Part shown: in pieces, positions 7,723-16,031 of the stretch
Layout: every line of letters begins with the position of its first letter
Position numbering within the stretch: position 1 is the first letter of the stretch
NCBI GenBank assembly: GCA_008704415.1
Contig: VXIS01000569.1
Location: forward strand, 1 to 16,031
Origin: Sphaerosporella brunnea
Lineage: Eukaryota > Ascomycota > Pezizomycetes > Pezizales > Pyronemataceae
DNA length: 16,031 nucleotides
Direction: 5' to 3'
Made by a program: the position numbers and the translations under genes
Notes under the pieces: generated by a model
What the model saw: only the letters and a program-made list of their open reading frames with translations
The model's database searches: none
Told to the model about the DNA's origin: nothing

Positions 7723-8252
7723 CTGTAACGATTGTACGTACATGTATGTATGGGAGCGGGATTTATGCAGGGCAATGAATAGAGTAGCGATACGGATGAG
7801 GAGCGGCTTTCCGTAGACCAAACTGGACCATGAGTTGTACCGAATGGGGATTGGTACTACTCGACGGCTGCATTGCCGCCGCGCGGCCCGCGCTCTCTCC
7901 GCCACGGTAGATCGTCTCTATCTTGCATGGTTGTTAATGCATACTGACGTGTAATACCTATCCGGTCAAAAAAAAAGACACTACTATCTACGTCTGCTGT
8001 TACCATAGTAGGACAGTCTTTTCGTACCCACTAACTACTAAGTACTTAAATAGCCAGAAACCGAAACCACGTTGCGTGTGCTTTGACCGGGGGCAGTACA
8101 TTACATAGTAGGTAAGAAGTAGTAATCTGGGTTGCACCTCCATCAACTGCATATCAGCCGCCCACCCCCTCCGCCCAAAACACCAGCCACCTTGACAACC
8201 AACGCATGCCAGCTAGGTACCTTAGTAGGGGGGAAGATGGCTATGCACGCCT

Positions 8253-8274
8253 GGGGAGGGGGAGGGGGAGGGGG
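8253..8274 (+). repeat. G-quadruplex candidate (four G-runs, one-base loops)
   Basis: Four runs of 4, 5, 5 and 5 G, each separated by a single A. Four G-tracts with one-base loops are the classical recipe for a very stable intramolecular quadruplex. It sits about 530 bases downstream of the membrane-protein stop codon. Formation in the cell is inferred. Confidence 0.6.
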
Positions 8275-8479
8275 ATATATTTATGACAACTCACCTGGGA
8301 AAAAAAAAAACTATTTTGTTGAAACAATATTGGATGGGTGATGCTGCGTGACGCATGAGATTTTTGTGTTTTCGTAACCATTATATACTTTTTTTGTTTT
8401 TTTTTTGCCTTGCTTCCCCGACACACGGGCAACTGGTCATCTCCAGCGCCATCACCATCGCCAGTGCGTGCCTCAACCA

Positions 8480-8519
8480 CCCCCCCCCCCCCAAAAAAAA
8501 AAAAAAAAAAAAAAAAAAA
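8480..8519. repeat. Poly-C/poly-A compound tract (C13 A27)
   Basis: Thirteen C directly followed by twenty-seven A, then further short A runs to about 8530. It is low-complexity DNA, and its length is likely unreliable. Confidence 0.9.
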
Positions 8520-8734
8520 CAAAAAAACAAATGCGACAACTACAAATGTGACCCCAAGTAGACTCAACATAAAAAAAAAAAACCCCTAACCGGGAGGAGA
8601 CGCAGCCGGAAGCCTGCCTACTCGTGTGACAAAAACGATACGAAACTCAACGCCACATTTCTGCGACCGGTGTGGGGGGACGCTGAAACACGCGATGTCA
8701 CTCGAACATGTGCCCATCATGTGAGCCGATTTTA

Positions 8735-8762
8735 CTTACATAAGGATTGATTATTATGTAAG
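8735..8762. repeat. Perfect 9-base inverted repeat with 10-base loop
   Basis: CTTACATAA (8735-8743) and TTATGTAAG (8754-8762) are exact reverse complements. It could act as a transcript hairpin or a protein site; the arms resemble TTACGTAA-type bZIP sites with one change each. It may also be chance in an AT-rich patch. Confidence 0.45.
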
Positions 8763-8931
8763 GCTTGAGGAGGAGGAGGAGGCGTAAAATGAAAAAAAAA
8801 AAAAAAATTAAAAAATTCGAACTTGAAGAGTGCTTATCGGAGAGGTGTGTCGCCCCTTCCCCCCGCGCATGCGGCGAGTGATACCCTGTGCCCACTCCGG
8901 GCTCCGGCTTTGCTTTGTGGCGATTACAAGT

Positions 8932-8966
8932 ACACACACACACACACACACACAGAGAGAGAGAGA
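8932..8966. repeat. AC then AG dinucleotide microsatellite
   Basis: Roughly eleven AC units (8932-8953) pass directly into about six AG units (8954-8966). Non-coding. Confidence 0.9.
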
Positions 8967-9100
8967 TGACGACCGCCAACCACAACACAAACATAGCATC
9001 TCCCCACTGGACATACCAGCATAGCTACTGGCATATGGCATATCACTTGACGTCTCTCCTCCGAACTGGGAGTTACAGGTATACGTTTTTTTCGGCCGGT

Positions 9101-9115
9101 GGGGGGGGGGGGGGG
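9101..9115. repeat. Poly-G tract (15 bases)
   Basis: Uninterrupted G run in the spacer, comparable in length to the poly-C tract at 785-799. Confidence 0.9.
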
Positions 9116-9320
9116 AAGCACAGTATGGAGAGAGAAGAAGAGAGAGTTAGGTGTCTTCAAGCTCTATGATACAAGTCTAACCCGCGCCCGCCCCTCACCC
9201 TCAACACTTCATAGAATGAATTGTACAAAGGTGAACTCAACGCCAGAAAAAAAGCAAATATATATAAATAAGCAAGCAAATCCACGGAACGCCTATCCCC
9301 CCCCCCAATCCCCTCCAGAA

Positions 9321-10967
9321 CTACTCCTCCCTCGCACCGCCCACAACCAACCCGGAATTATCCGGGTCCCCACAGTAATGTTTCCTAACTAGCCCACTCT
9401 TCAACGGCTTACTAACCATATGGTAACGGATCAACGGTCTGTCCTGTGCATATCTGACAATCTTAACCCCTTTCCCACTTCCCTCCGCGGCCGCGCTTGG
9501 ATTTGCGGGGTGGGCTGGGTCCGTTGATGCCGCTCCAGCCGGTAGCGGAGCCGTAGGCTTCGTTGCTGGGCACGTAGTCGGCAGAGAACTTGTACAAGGC
9601 GGCGTTTTTCTCGGGGGAAGTGTGGCCCATGTTGCTATATGGGGGTGGGGGTGGCTTGAAGGCTGCGGGTGGGGGGTGGGAGATGGTTGGTCCACTCGGA
9701 GGAGCCGGGCCCGAGGGTTGGTAGATGATGAGGGGTGTGCTCCCGGAGGATGTGGAGGAGGAGGAGGAGGGAGAGTTGGGTTTGAAGACGGCGGGGGTCC
9801 CGGGTGCGCAGAGGTCATCGAATTTCCTTGCGGTGATGTAGGAGGGCTTGGAGAGAGCCGAGCGATGGGTGAAGATATCCTCGTCGGCGCCGTCGGTGGT
9901 GGCGGTGTCTGTACATCTTCAGCGCTCTCGAGCTTGTGCACAAATTTCCGGAGGAGCTCACTTTTCTTCTGCCGCTGCTCGGCCTGCTCGAGCATCTGCT
10001 GAAGCTCCTCCACTTCCCGCCGTTTCTGCTCGAGGCTGCGCAGGAGCTCGCTCCTGGGTTGGTGCGGCTTTGAGAGTTCCGAGTGCTCGTTTTCAACAGC
10101 GGGGGTCTCATCGATCATCTGTATAATCTCGCTCATCTCCCTCTGCTCTCTTTCGAGCCTCTCCCTCTCGCGCTCCTGGATCAACGCGGTGATTTCATCA
10201 AGCTGCCTCCGCTTTTCCGCCATCTCCTCAGGCGTCGGCATACTAGCAGCCTCCACCTTCCGAATCGCCGGCGCAGGTTTCGGCGGTACGTAAAGGTCGT
10301 CCTTGGGGCCGGGAGCCATATGTTGTTGCTCCTCGCTCGCACCAAGTGCAGGCGCAAACACGCCCTTGAAGCTGACCTTTCCGTCCTTGACGACGATGCC
10401 CGGCTGGGGCTCGACGCGTCTGATCCTGGGCACATGCTCCGGAACACTGACACTGGTCGCGCTGGACATATTCGGAAAAAGCCTAACAGCATCCTTTGCG
10501 CCCTGGGCGCGCAGCAGCAGATGGCGGGGGGTGTCGCCCTGGAACGAGATCCGGCCGCCGGTCTTCGCCCACGGGCCGATACCGGGACAGATGGCCAAGC
10601 CGTCTTCAATCCACTTTGCGACCGTCTCGCCATCCGGGTGCCCAAACTTCCTTGCTAGGTCGACAATTTCCGCCACAGTCTGGACGCGGCGCGCCTTGAC
10701 CTTTTCGAATGCGATCGACAGTCCGTACTTGATGCCGCCGTACAGCATGCGCGTTTCCGGCCATCGGTGCTTGCGGATGTCGGCGACGTACTTCTGCAGG
10801 TGCTGGATGTCTTCCTGTAAGTCCCCTGGCTTCGTTGAGATCACTAGCAGCGCAGGTTTTTTCTTCAGGAATACGCCGCGCAGATCGAGGTTGCGCGATT
10901 GCCCTTGGATGATTGTAATCCTCTTCGTCGAGGAAAGTGACGGGAACCGGAAGAAGGCGATTGCCAT
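9321..10967 (-). CDS. Unrecognised 548-aa protein with coiled coil and proline-rich linker
   Basis: Single open frame from the ATG at 10967-10965 to TAG at 9323-9321. I do not recognise the family. Four parts can be seen. Residues 1-165 look globular: a short basic, hydroxylated N-terminus (FPSLSSTKR) that could be an organelle signal, then LRGVFLKKKPALLVI, a mixed alpha/beta-like stretch, AICPGIGPWAKTGG and GDTPRHLLLRAQ. Residues 166-242 are a basic, Pro- and Gly-rich linker. Residues about 243-350 are a strongly charged Glu/Arg/Gln heptad-like coiled coil. Residues about 352-500 are proline-, serine- and histidine-rich with a PPPPPP run. The last ~45 residues turn basic and ordered again (VKIVRYAQDRPLIRYHM, then KPLKSGLVRKHYCGDPDNSG). 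The long frame, the coherent domain layout and structure at both termini argue for a real gene. A hidden in-frame intron in the proline-rich part is possible. Partners and role are unknown. Confidence 0.72.
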   Translation of the reverse strand: MAIAFFRFPSLSSTKRITIIQGQSRNLDLRGVFLKKKPALLVISTKPGDLQEDIQHLQKYVADIRKHRWPETRMLYGGIKYGLSIAFEKVKARRVQTVAEIVDLARKFGHPDGETVAKWIEDGLAICPGIGPWAKTGGRISFQGDTPRHLLLRAQGAKDAVRLFPNMSSATSVSVPEHVPRIRRVEPQPGIVVKDGKVSFKGVFAPALGASEEQQHMAPGPKDDLYVPPKPAPAIRKVEAASMPTPEEMAEKRRQLDEITALIQERERERLEREQREMSEIIQMIDETPAVENEHSELSKPHQPRSELLRSLEQKRREVEELQQMLEQAEQRQKKSELLRKFVHKLESAEDVQTPPPPTAPTRISSPIARLSPSPPTSPQGNSMTSAHPGPPPSSNPTLPPPPPPHPPGAHPSSSTNPRARLLRVDQPSPTPHPQPSSHPHPHIATWATLPPRKTPPCTSSLPTTCPATKPTAPLPAGAASTDPAHPANPSAAAEGSGKGVKIVRYAQDRPLIRYHMVSKPLKSGLVRKHYCGDPDNSGLVVGGAREE

Positions 10968-11533
10968 GGTTCGCTTGGCCGGTCGTGGGTGTTGAAGAGT
11001 GAGGATATTTGTGAGGGTCCGAGAGGTGAAGAAACTTTTGGTGGGGGGACGTGTGAATAAGGTTGCATTAGGCTTGTGTTACATATCAAAAAACTTGGCA
11101 GCCAAGAACATGGCAAAACATGAAATCCCAAAAAAACAAATCACTGGATGGCCATATTATTTCTCCACACGAACATTGCCTAAAAATGAAGTTACAAACC
11201 CATTCATTTCCTTTCCCCTTCCACAAAAAAACACAAGCCAAAAAGGCAAGAAGGTAAGAAGGCAAGTAAGTTACAAGAAACCCCAACAGAGGAATCCAAA
11301 AAAAATAAAAAAAAATAAAAAAAAAATAACGCATAACAGTTTTGCCCAATAGCCAATCCCATTCGTAACACGTACGACGATCTATCGATTCCCATCAATC
11401 GTAGCGCTCATTTACTAATAATCATCAAGTGCAGCAAACGCCTCCCTCATGAAAGTAATAAAACACCGGGAACAAAAAACAAAAAACAAAACTCCACACA
11501 CACCCACCACACCAAACAGAAATAAAAAACCGG
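10968..11533. other. Spacer: upstream region of the 548-aa gene and 3' flank of apsB
   Basis: Both neighbouring genes are on the minus strand, so 5' control of the 548-residue gene lies nearest 10968 and the 3' untranslated part of apsB nearest 11533. The stretch is A-rich on the plus strand (T-rich in transcription direction), with A runs around 11298-11328 and 11468-11490 and an imperfect AAGGCAAG/AAGGTAAG repeat at about 11240-11270. No gene or clear TATA box is seen. Confidence 0.5.
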
Positions 11534-14500
11534 CTAAGACCTCTCGCTCTCGCTCCTGCCCTCGGTGCTGCGTCCCCTGATCTTCTCCCTCTCCAGCTCT
11601 TTCTTTAATTCCTCCCTCTCACCCTTCGTTTCCTGTATCTTTTTGTTGGCCATGCTCCGATCGAGAAGTCTAGCCTCACGTTCCTGCTTGAGTCTCTTCT
11701 CGAGTTCCCTAAGCCTCAGAATCCACCGCTTCTCCCCTCCATCACTTTCCGGTCTGGAATATGACGACGACGAAGAAACAACAGCCTTAGCCTCACCAGC
11801 AGTTTCACGTGTGGAAGCGGATCGTCTCATTGGCTGAGATGGAGCGGGGGTCAGCGTGACGGCTGGGGGAGTGCTGGACGAGGTAGGGGCGGGTTTCAGC
11901 TGGGCGGTTGCAAGTTCCGACTTAAGGACGCTGATCTCCGCCTTGAACATTCTATTTTCAGTGCGAAGCTTCGCGACCTCAGTGCGGACCTTCTCGTTGG
12001 TTTCTCCCACCCCTCCACGTATGAGGCCCTCCAACCTCTCGATCCTGCGGGTACGTTGTTCCAACGCGTTCTCGACCACCTGATACTCTTTCCACAGATC
12101 GCGCTCGACGCCTCGACACTTAGTTTTAAAGCCAGCAATGAGGGACTCAATAGTCTTCACCGCAGAAAGGAGGTTACGGGTATATCCCGGGAAAGCAGAG
12201 AATAGAGCGTCCTCCATAGAGATTTTGTTTTCGGCGATACCAGCGGCGACGTTGGCGGCGATGGTAACCAGTGAGTTACGGCCGACCCAGTCCTGACCGC
12301 AGGCTGCGGAAAGACGGTTCCAGATCTGCATGAGAAGCGAGTTACGCTCGGTGATCTGTTCGCGAAGCTGTGTCTCAAGGAGCTGAAAGTTCTTGGCACC
12401 TTTTTTAGCTGTCTTTTCGAGGGCTTCGGTCTGTTGCTGGTGCAGGCTGATGCGGCGAGATTTTTCAGTCGTCGTGTTCTGGAGGATCTCAAGCGCGTTT
12501 TTGTCGTGGCTGCGGAGATTGCGTTCCTTTTCGAGGAGGTTATTGAGCTTCCTGCTCTCCAGGGCCATCGACTCAAGGAGGTTCTCGCGCTCTTTGAGGT
12601 TGCGATCTTTCTCGGCCAACTCGTTGCGGGCGTGATCAAGATCTTCAAGGGTTGCGTCGAGATCAGATTGGAGATTGAGGACGGACTGCATAAGCCCGGC
12701 CCTGGTTCCACCCAGATCTCCCAGGGCCTCCCTAAGTCCCTTCTCCAGATCCTCAAGACGCTCACGCCATGTCTTGGCTTCATCCTCGCGGTTGTGGACC
12801 TTGGCCTTCAACCTGCGAGCTTCTTCCTTGGCAGCAGAGAGCTCTTGGGTCTTCTCGTTGATACGTCTCTCCCATTCCTGTTGACGCATGTCGCCGTTCT
12901 GGTTACGCTCGGTCTCGAGTTGCTGACGGGCCTCGCGCACCTTGTCACGCTCTTCCTCGAGGGTCTTCTCAAGCTGCTTGACCTTACTCTGCAATTCACC
13001 GATCCGGATCTTGTCGCCGTCTTGCTCCTCGCGCAGGAACGCAATCTCGCCTTTAGAGCTCTCGCCCTGGATGGTTAGACGCTCGATCTTTTCATTAGCC
13101 TCGCGCAGGGAGTTTTCAAGAACATTCATCTCCTGCTCGTTCTCATGGATGGTGCGTTCCATTTCCTGGATGCGTTCTTCGTATTGCCTCATCTCGCCGT
13201 GGTGCATGTCCTGTTGATCCTCAAATCGTACGACGGCATCGGATACGTTCCGCAGCTCCTGCTGAAGCCCGTTGAAGTCCTCCGTCTTCATCCGAAGCTC
13301 ATCCTCGAGCTGCACAATTGTTTGGCCACGGGCATCGACCTCCTCTTCGAGTCTGTGGAGCTCCTCCTCAGCTTCTTCCTTTAACTGCTCAAAGTCCTGT
13401 TCGATCTCGTCGCGCAGGCGCAAAGCCTCATTACGCTCTTCCTGAAGCTGCTGAAGCTCGTCGTTCACCACATCAAGCTCATCCGCGTGCGCGTGGAGAT
13501 CCTCGCGGTTCTGCTCAAGCTCCATAAACGCTTCTTCGAGCTGCTGAGTAAGGTCCTCATTTTGTTGCTGCAGATCCTGGTTCTTGATACGAAGCTCTGA
13601 GATGCGATCCCGCAACGCGCCATTGGTGTTTTCAAAATCTTCACGCTCGGATTCCGTGATGGCGTTGCTGACGTGCGTTCCGGCAGCGCTAACGACTCCG
13701 CCGGAGCGGGAAACGGAGCGATCTAGGAGGCGATCGGAAAATACGGACGGTGCCCTGGAGGCACTCTCGAACGCAGGGGCCGAACCGCCATTGCGCATGG
13801 TGAGCTTCAGGTCCTCGATTTCCGCGTACAGACGTTCCTTTTCGCGGTTGCGGGATGTGAGCATGGAGGTCTGAGCGGAAACTTCGCGACGAAGCTCTTC
13901 ATTCTCGCGTCGAAGTTGGGCTACGATGCTGGTGTCGCTCTGACGGGATTGAGGATAGTCGCGCTCTGTGGCGGACCGCGAAGTCGCTCTAGACATAGAT
14001 GCAGAAGTATGCTCCTGAGCACGCATGCGATAGATCTCCTCTTGAAGGCGTCGGGTCTCGGCCTCTTGAGCTTCCCGACGGGCCGTCTCGGAAGCAAGCA
14101 GATCTCGGAGTTGTTCCTGTAAATCGTTAGTATCAAAGATTTGGATACTCGGCACCACGGGGCCTACTATTTGCTCGTCGTTGTAACCGTTGGTCTGTCT
14201 GCGGAGCTCCCTCATTCGCTCTGTCCGCTCGGCATCTCGGCGGCGGTACTCTTCTATTTCTAGCTCGTACCGTTGAATGGTTTCACGGAGTTCCCAGATC
14301 TCTTCCGACTCTGCAGCTGCGGAAGCTTCCTCTTCTCTCAGCTTCTCCCCGCCAAGATCCTCAACTTGCTTTTCCAGTTCCTTGATCCTCTTTTTGAGGA
14401 GTTTGCGTTCCCTGATGCCCTCTGCGAGTTTGACTTTCATCTCGACGTTCTCTTGAAGGGCTTCCTTGACCCCCTCTTCGCTCTGTTTCTCGAGCTTTTC

Positions 14501-15276
14501 GTTAAGGTAGTAGACTTTGATCTTAAGATCAAAGTTTTCCTTTTGAAGTCGATCGATGGATGCCGTTTGCTCCTTGAGGGTCATTTCACGTCCCCGAGCG
14601 GGGGTACCCGTTGCAGCAACCACTTTCTTGGAAGGCGAGCCAGGCACTACTCCGAAATGCCGTGAAAACTCACGAGTGACCGTCGGCGGGACACGGACAT
14701 TTTTGACCTGCGCGGCGATCGCGGTTTCGGTAGGCTGCGGTAACGGGATCGCCTTTTCCTTCGGGGTGACGGGCCTGTTCTTTGAGTCGTCCGTAGTGGC
14801 CTCCTCGGTAGGCTTCGGGGGATCGGCCGGAGGGGATATAGACGTAGACCCTCGCCTGGAGCTCCGTTCCTCCTCATCCAGTCTCTCGAGATTTCGGTCT
14901 GCCGAGGTGTTAGACATGTTTCGATCCCCGTTGTAAGCACTACTCCCGCCGAATGCGGTGATACCGGAAGCTATCGACCCTAAGGACGTTTGTCGAGAAA
15001 GCGGCAGGCGTTCAGTAGTACTGCCATCGTCCTCCATTCCCGATGATACGATTGAGGAGACGCTGGATCGCTGAGATGCCTCTCGGGAGCGTAGAAATTT
15101 CGGTCTGCGCTTCTGGGTGCCTGTTGCCGAGGCCGATGCGGGGGCTGCTGAGGCCGGCTGTTCAGTGGATTGGGTCGAGTTGGGATCCGTGCTGGATTTT
15201 GACTCTGCCGGGTTCGAGTTAGGCGCGACGCTGGGCCTCCGTTCAGTGAGGGTGGTGTTCGACCTTCTCTCAGTCA
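11534..15276 (-). CDS. apsB: ApsB/Mto1-type microtubule-organising centre protein (5' end incomplete)
   Basis: A long coiled-coil protein. Domains in order along the minus strand: a Ser/Thr/Pro-rich disordered head; a CM1 motif (centrosomin motif 1) beginning MTLKEQTASIDRLQKENFDL with KVYYLNEKLEK, from about 14584 down to 14480; a nearly continuous coiled coil to about 12320; a conserved non-coiled segment with CGQDW and FPGYTRNLLSAVKTIE (about 12320-12080), which I associate with ApsB; a Ser/Pro linker; and a C-terminal helix WILRLRELEKRLKQEREARL (from 11725) typical of the Mto2-binding region. CM1 proteins of this group recruit and activate the gamma-tubulin complex; Aspergillus ApsB works at septal and spindle-pole organising centres and affects nuclear positioning. 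The stop is TAG at 11536-11534. The first in-frame ATG is 15037-15035 (MEDDGSTTER), but the frame stays open and head-like up to the palindrome centre, so the true start is probably missing. No intron is needed within the covered part. Confidence 0.9.
14523..15276. repeat. Left arm of a large near-perfect palindrome
   Basis: This segment is the reverse complement of 15278-16031. The centre is CAGTCA-C-TGACTG with a one-base spacer at 15277. Read base by base, 14523-15094 matches 15460-16031 with no difference. The inner part differs by four one-base indels and no substitution. Confidence 0.95.
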
Positions 15277-15277
15277 C

Positions 15278-16031
15278 TGACTGAGGAAGGTCGAACACCA
15301 CCCTCACTGAACGGAGGCCCAGCGGTCGCGCCTAACTCGAACCCGGCAGAGTCAAAATCCAGCACGGATCCCAACTCGACCCAATCCACTGAACAGCCGG
15401 CCTCAGCAGCCCCGCATCGGCCTCGGCAACAGGCACCCAGAAGCGCAGACCGAAATTTTCTACGCTCCCGAGAGGCATCTCAGCGATCCAGCGTCTCCTC
15501 AATCGTATCATCGGGAATGGAGGACGATGGCAGTACTACTGAACGCCTGCCGCTTTCTCGACAAACGTCCTTAGGGTCGATAGCTTCCGGTATCACCGCA
15601 TTCGGCGGGAGTAGTGCTTACAACGGGGATCGAAACATGTCTAACACCTCGGCAGACCGAAATCTCGAGAGACTGGATGAGGAGGAACGGAGCTCCAGGC
15701 GAGGGTCTACGTCTATATCCCCTCCGGCCGATCCCCCGAAGCCTACCGAGGAGGCCACTACGGACGACTCAAAGAACAGGCCCGTCACCCCGAAGGAAAA
15801 GGCGATCCCGTTACCGCAGCCTACCGAAACCGCGATCGCCGCGCAGGTCAAAAATGTCCGTGTCCCGCCGACGGTCACTCGTGAGTTTTCACGGCATTTC
15901 GGAGTAGTGCCTGGCTCGCCTTCCAAGAAAGTGGTTGCTGCAACGGGTACCCCCGCTCGGGGACGTGAAATGACCCTCAAGGAGCAAACGGCATCCATCG
16001 ATCGACTTCAAAAGGAAAACTTTGATCTTAA
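15278..16031. repeat. Right arm of the palindrome, running to the window edge
   Basis: Mirror copy of 14523-15276. The identity is still perfect at the last base of the window, so the true arm may be longer than seen. Confidence 0.95.
15278..16031 (+). pseudogene. apsB: Mirror-image partial copy of apsB, N-terminal part only
   Basis: The frame is open from 15250 (just after a TGA at 15247-15249) to the last base, without an ATG before 15517. From 15460 onwards it encodes exactly the same residues as the minus-strand copy (MEDDGSTTER at 15517, SRHFGVVPGSPSKK, then the CM1 start MTLKEQTASIDRLQKENFDL) and is cut by the window edge within CM1. Upstream of 15460, compensating indels make two short stretches read in another frame than in the other copy. 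It lacks a start codon of its own and begins at a foldback junction. It is either an artefactual second reading of the same locus or an inverted partial duplication; it is not an independent complete gene in what I can see. Confidence 0.8.

Larger units (their letters stand above)
7723..9320. other. Low-complexity spacer between convergent genes
   Basis: The genes on either side point towards this region, so both 3' ends fall here. I find no gene. Contents: recurrent TAGTA/TACTA words (7980-8225), a G-quadruplex candidate (8253-8274), C13-A27 (8480-8519), A13 near 8570-8582, a 9-base inverted repeat (8735-8762), GAG repeats (8767-8782), A16 (8792-8807), an AC then AG microsatellite (8932-8966), G15 (9101-9115) and C10 (9297-9306). 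Frames of 60-110 codons in this stretch encode homopolymeric Phe, Pro or Lys strings and are not credible. Confidence 0.6.

Noticed and set aside
6760..7905. 381-codon minus-strand frame across the membrane-protein gene, and a 306-codon plus frame at 6597-7517
   Set aside because: Both are shadows of the GC-rich exon 2. Their products are low-complexity His/Arg/Asp strings, while the 6775-7722 frame has seven clear membrane helices and a recognised motif.
8241..8570. Minus-strand 109-codon frame with a poly-Phe stretch and a good donor-like CCAG/GTGAGT at 8294-8289
   Set aside because: The Phe and Gly runs are poly-A and poly-C tracts read in reverse. The donor match is isolated and probably chance.
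9622..10995. Plus-strand frames of 67-230 codons opposite the 548-residue gene
   Set aside because: They are antisense shadows. The minus-strand frame is longer, continuous and has coherent coiled-coil and basic/ordered segments.
12157..14936. Multiple frames of 70-214 codons inside apsB on both strands
   Set aside because: They lie entirely within the conserved apsB coding frame and encode Arg/Ser-rich strings without domains.
15278..16031. Reading the palindrome as a terminal inverted repeat of a transposon
   Set aside because: The arms are the coding sequence of a cytoskeletal gene, with a one-base spacer and no transposase between them, so they do not flank anything.

Overview
The window looks like nuclear DNA of a filamentous ascomycete (Pezizomycotina). 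Three things point there: an ApsB/Mto1-type microtubule-organising protein, a seven-helix membrane protein of a family I know only from ascomycetes, with a 61-base intron splitting its conserved NPDVAGIG-VRIS motif, and compact, mostly intronless genes separated by long low-complexity spacers. Short CCCTAA-type motifs fit a TTAGGG-telomere fungus. I see no rRNA, tRNA, CRISPR array, complete transposon or viral gene.

Layout. 1-1563 is a gene-free spacer rich in simple repeats and poly-C tracts; its last 170 bases look like the promoter and leader of the next gene. 1564-4458 (+) encodes a 964-residue protein with a clear mitochondrial presequence and PPR-like helical motifs near its C-terminus. 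4459-6638 is a spacer holding a doubled E-box, a telomere-like dodecamer in a foldback-prone patch, and the TATA promoter of the next gene. 6639-7722 (+, one intron) encodes a 340-residue membrane protein. 7723-9320 is low-complexity spacer with a strong G-quadruplex candidate. 9321-10967 (-) encodes a 548-residue protein I do not recognise, with an N-terminal globular part, a coiled coil, a proline-rich linker and a basic C-terminal patch. 10968-11533 is its upstream region and the 3' region of the next gene. 11534-15276 (-) is a 5'-incomplete apsB/mto1 homologue with a CM1 motif, a long coiled coil and an Mto2-binding-like C-terminal helix.

The strongest anomaly is at the right end. From base 15277 the sequence folds back on itself: 15278-16031 is the reverse complement of 14523-15276, so the 5' part of apsB appears twice, head to head, and the symmetry runs to the window edge. 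The outer 572 bases of the arms are identical by eye. The inner ~180 bases differ by four single-base indels and no substitutions. I favour an assembly or long-read foldback artefact, but a genuine inverted duplication is not excluded.

The four genes do not form an evident pathway; this looks like an ordinary fungal neighbourhood (mitochondrial expression factor, membrane protein, unknown, cytoskeleton organiser). I did not find a convincing new multi-gene system. The items most worth checking are the palindrome, the unassigned 548-residue protein, and the regulatory arrangement in front of the mitochondrial gene.
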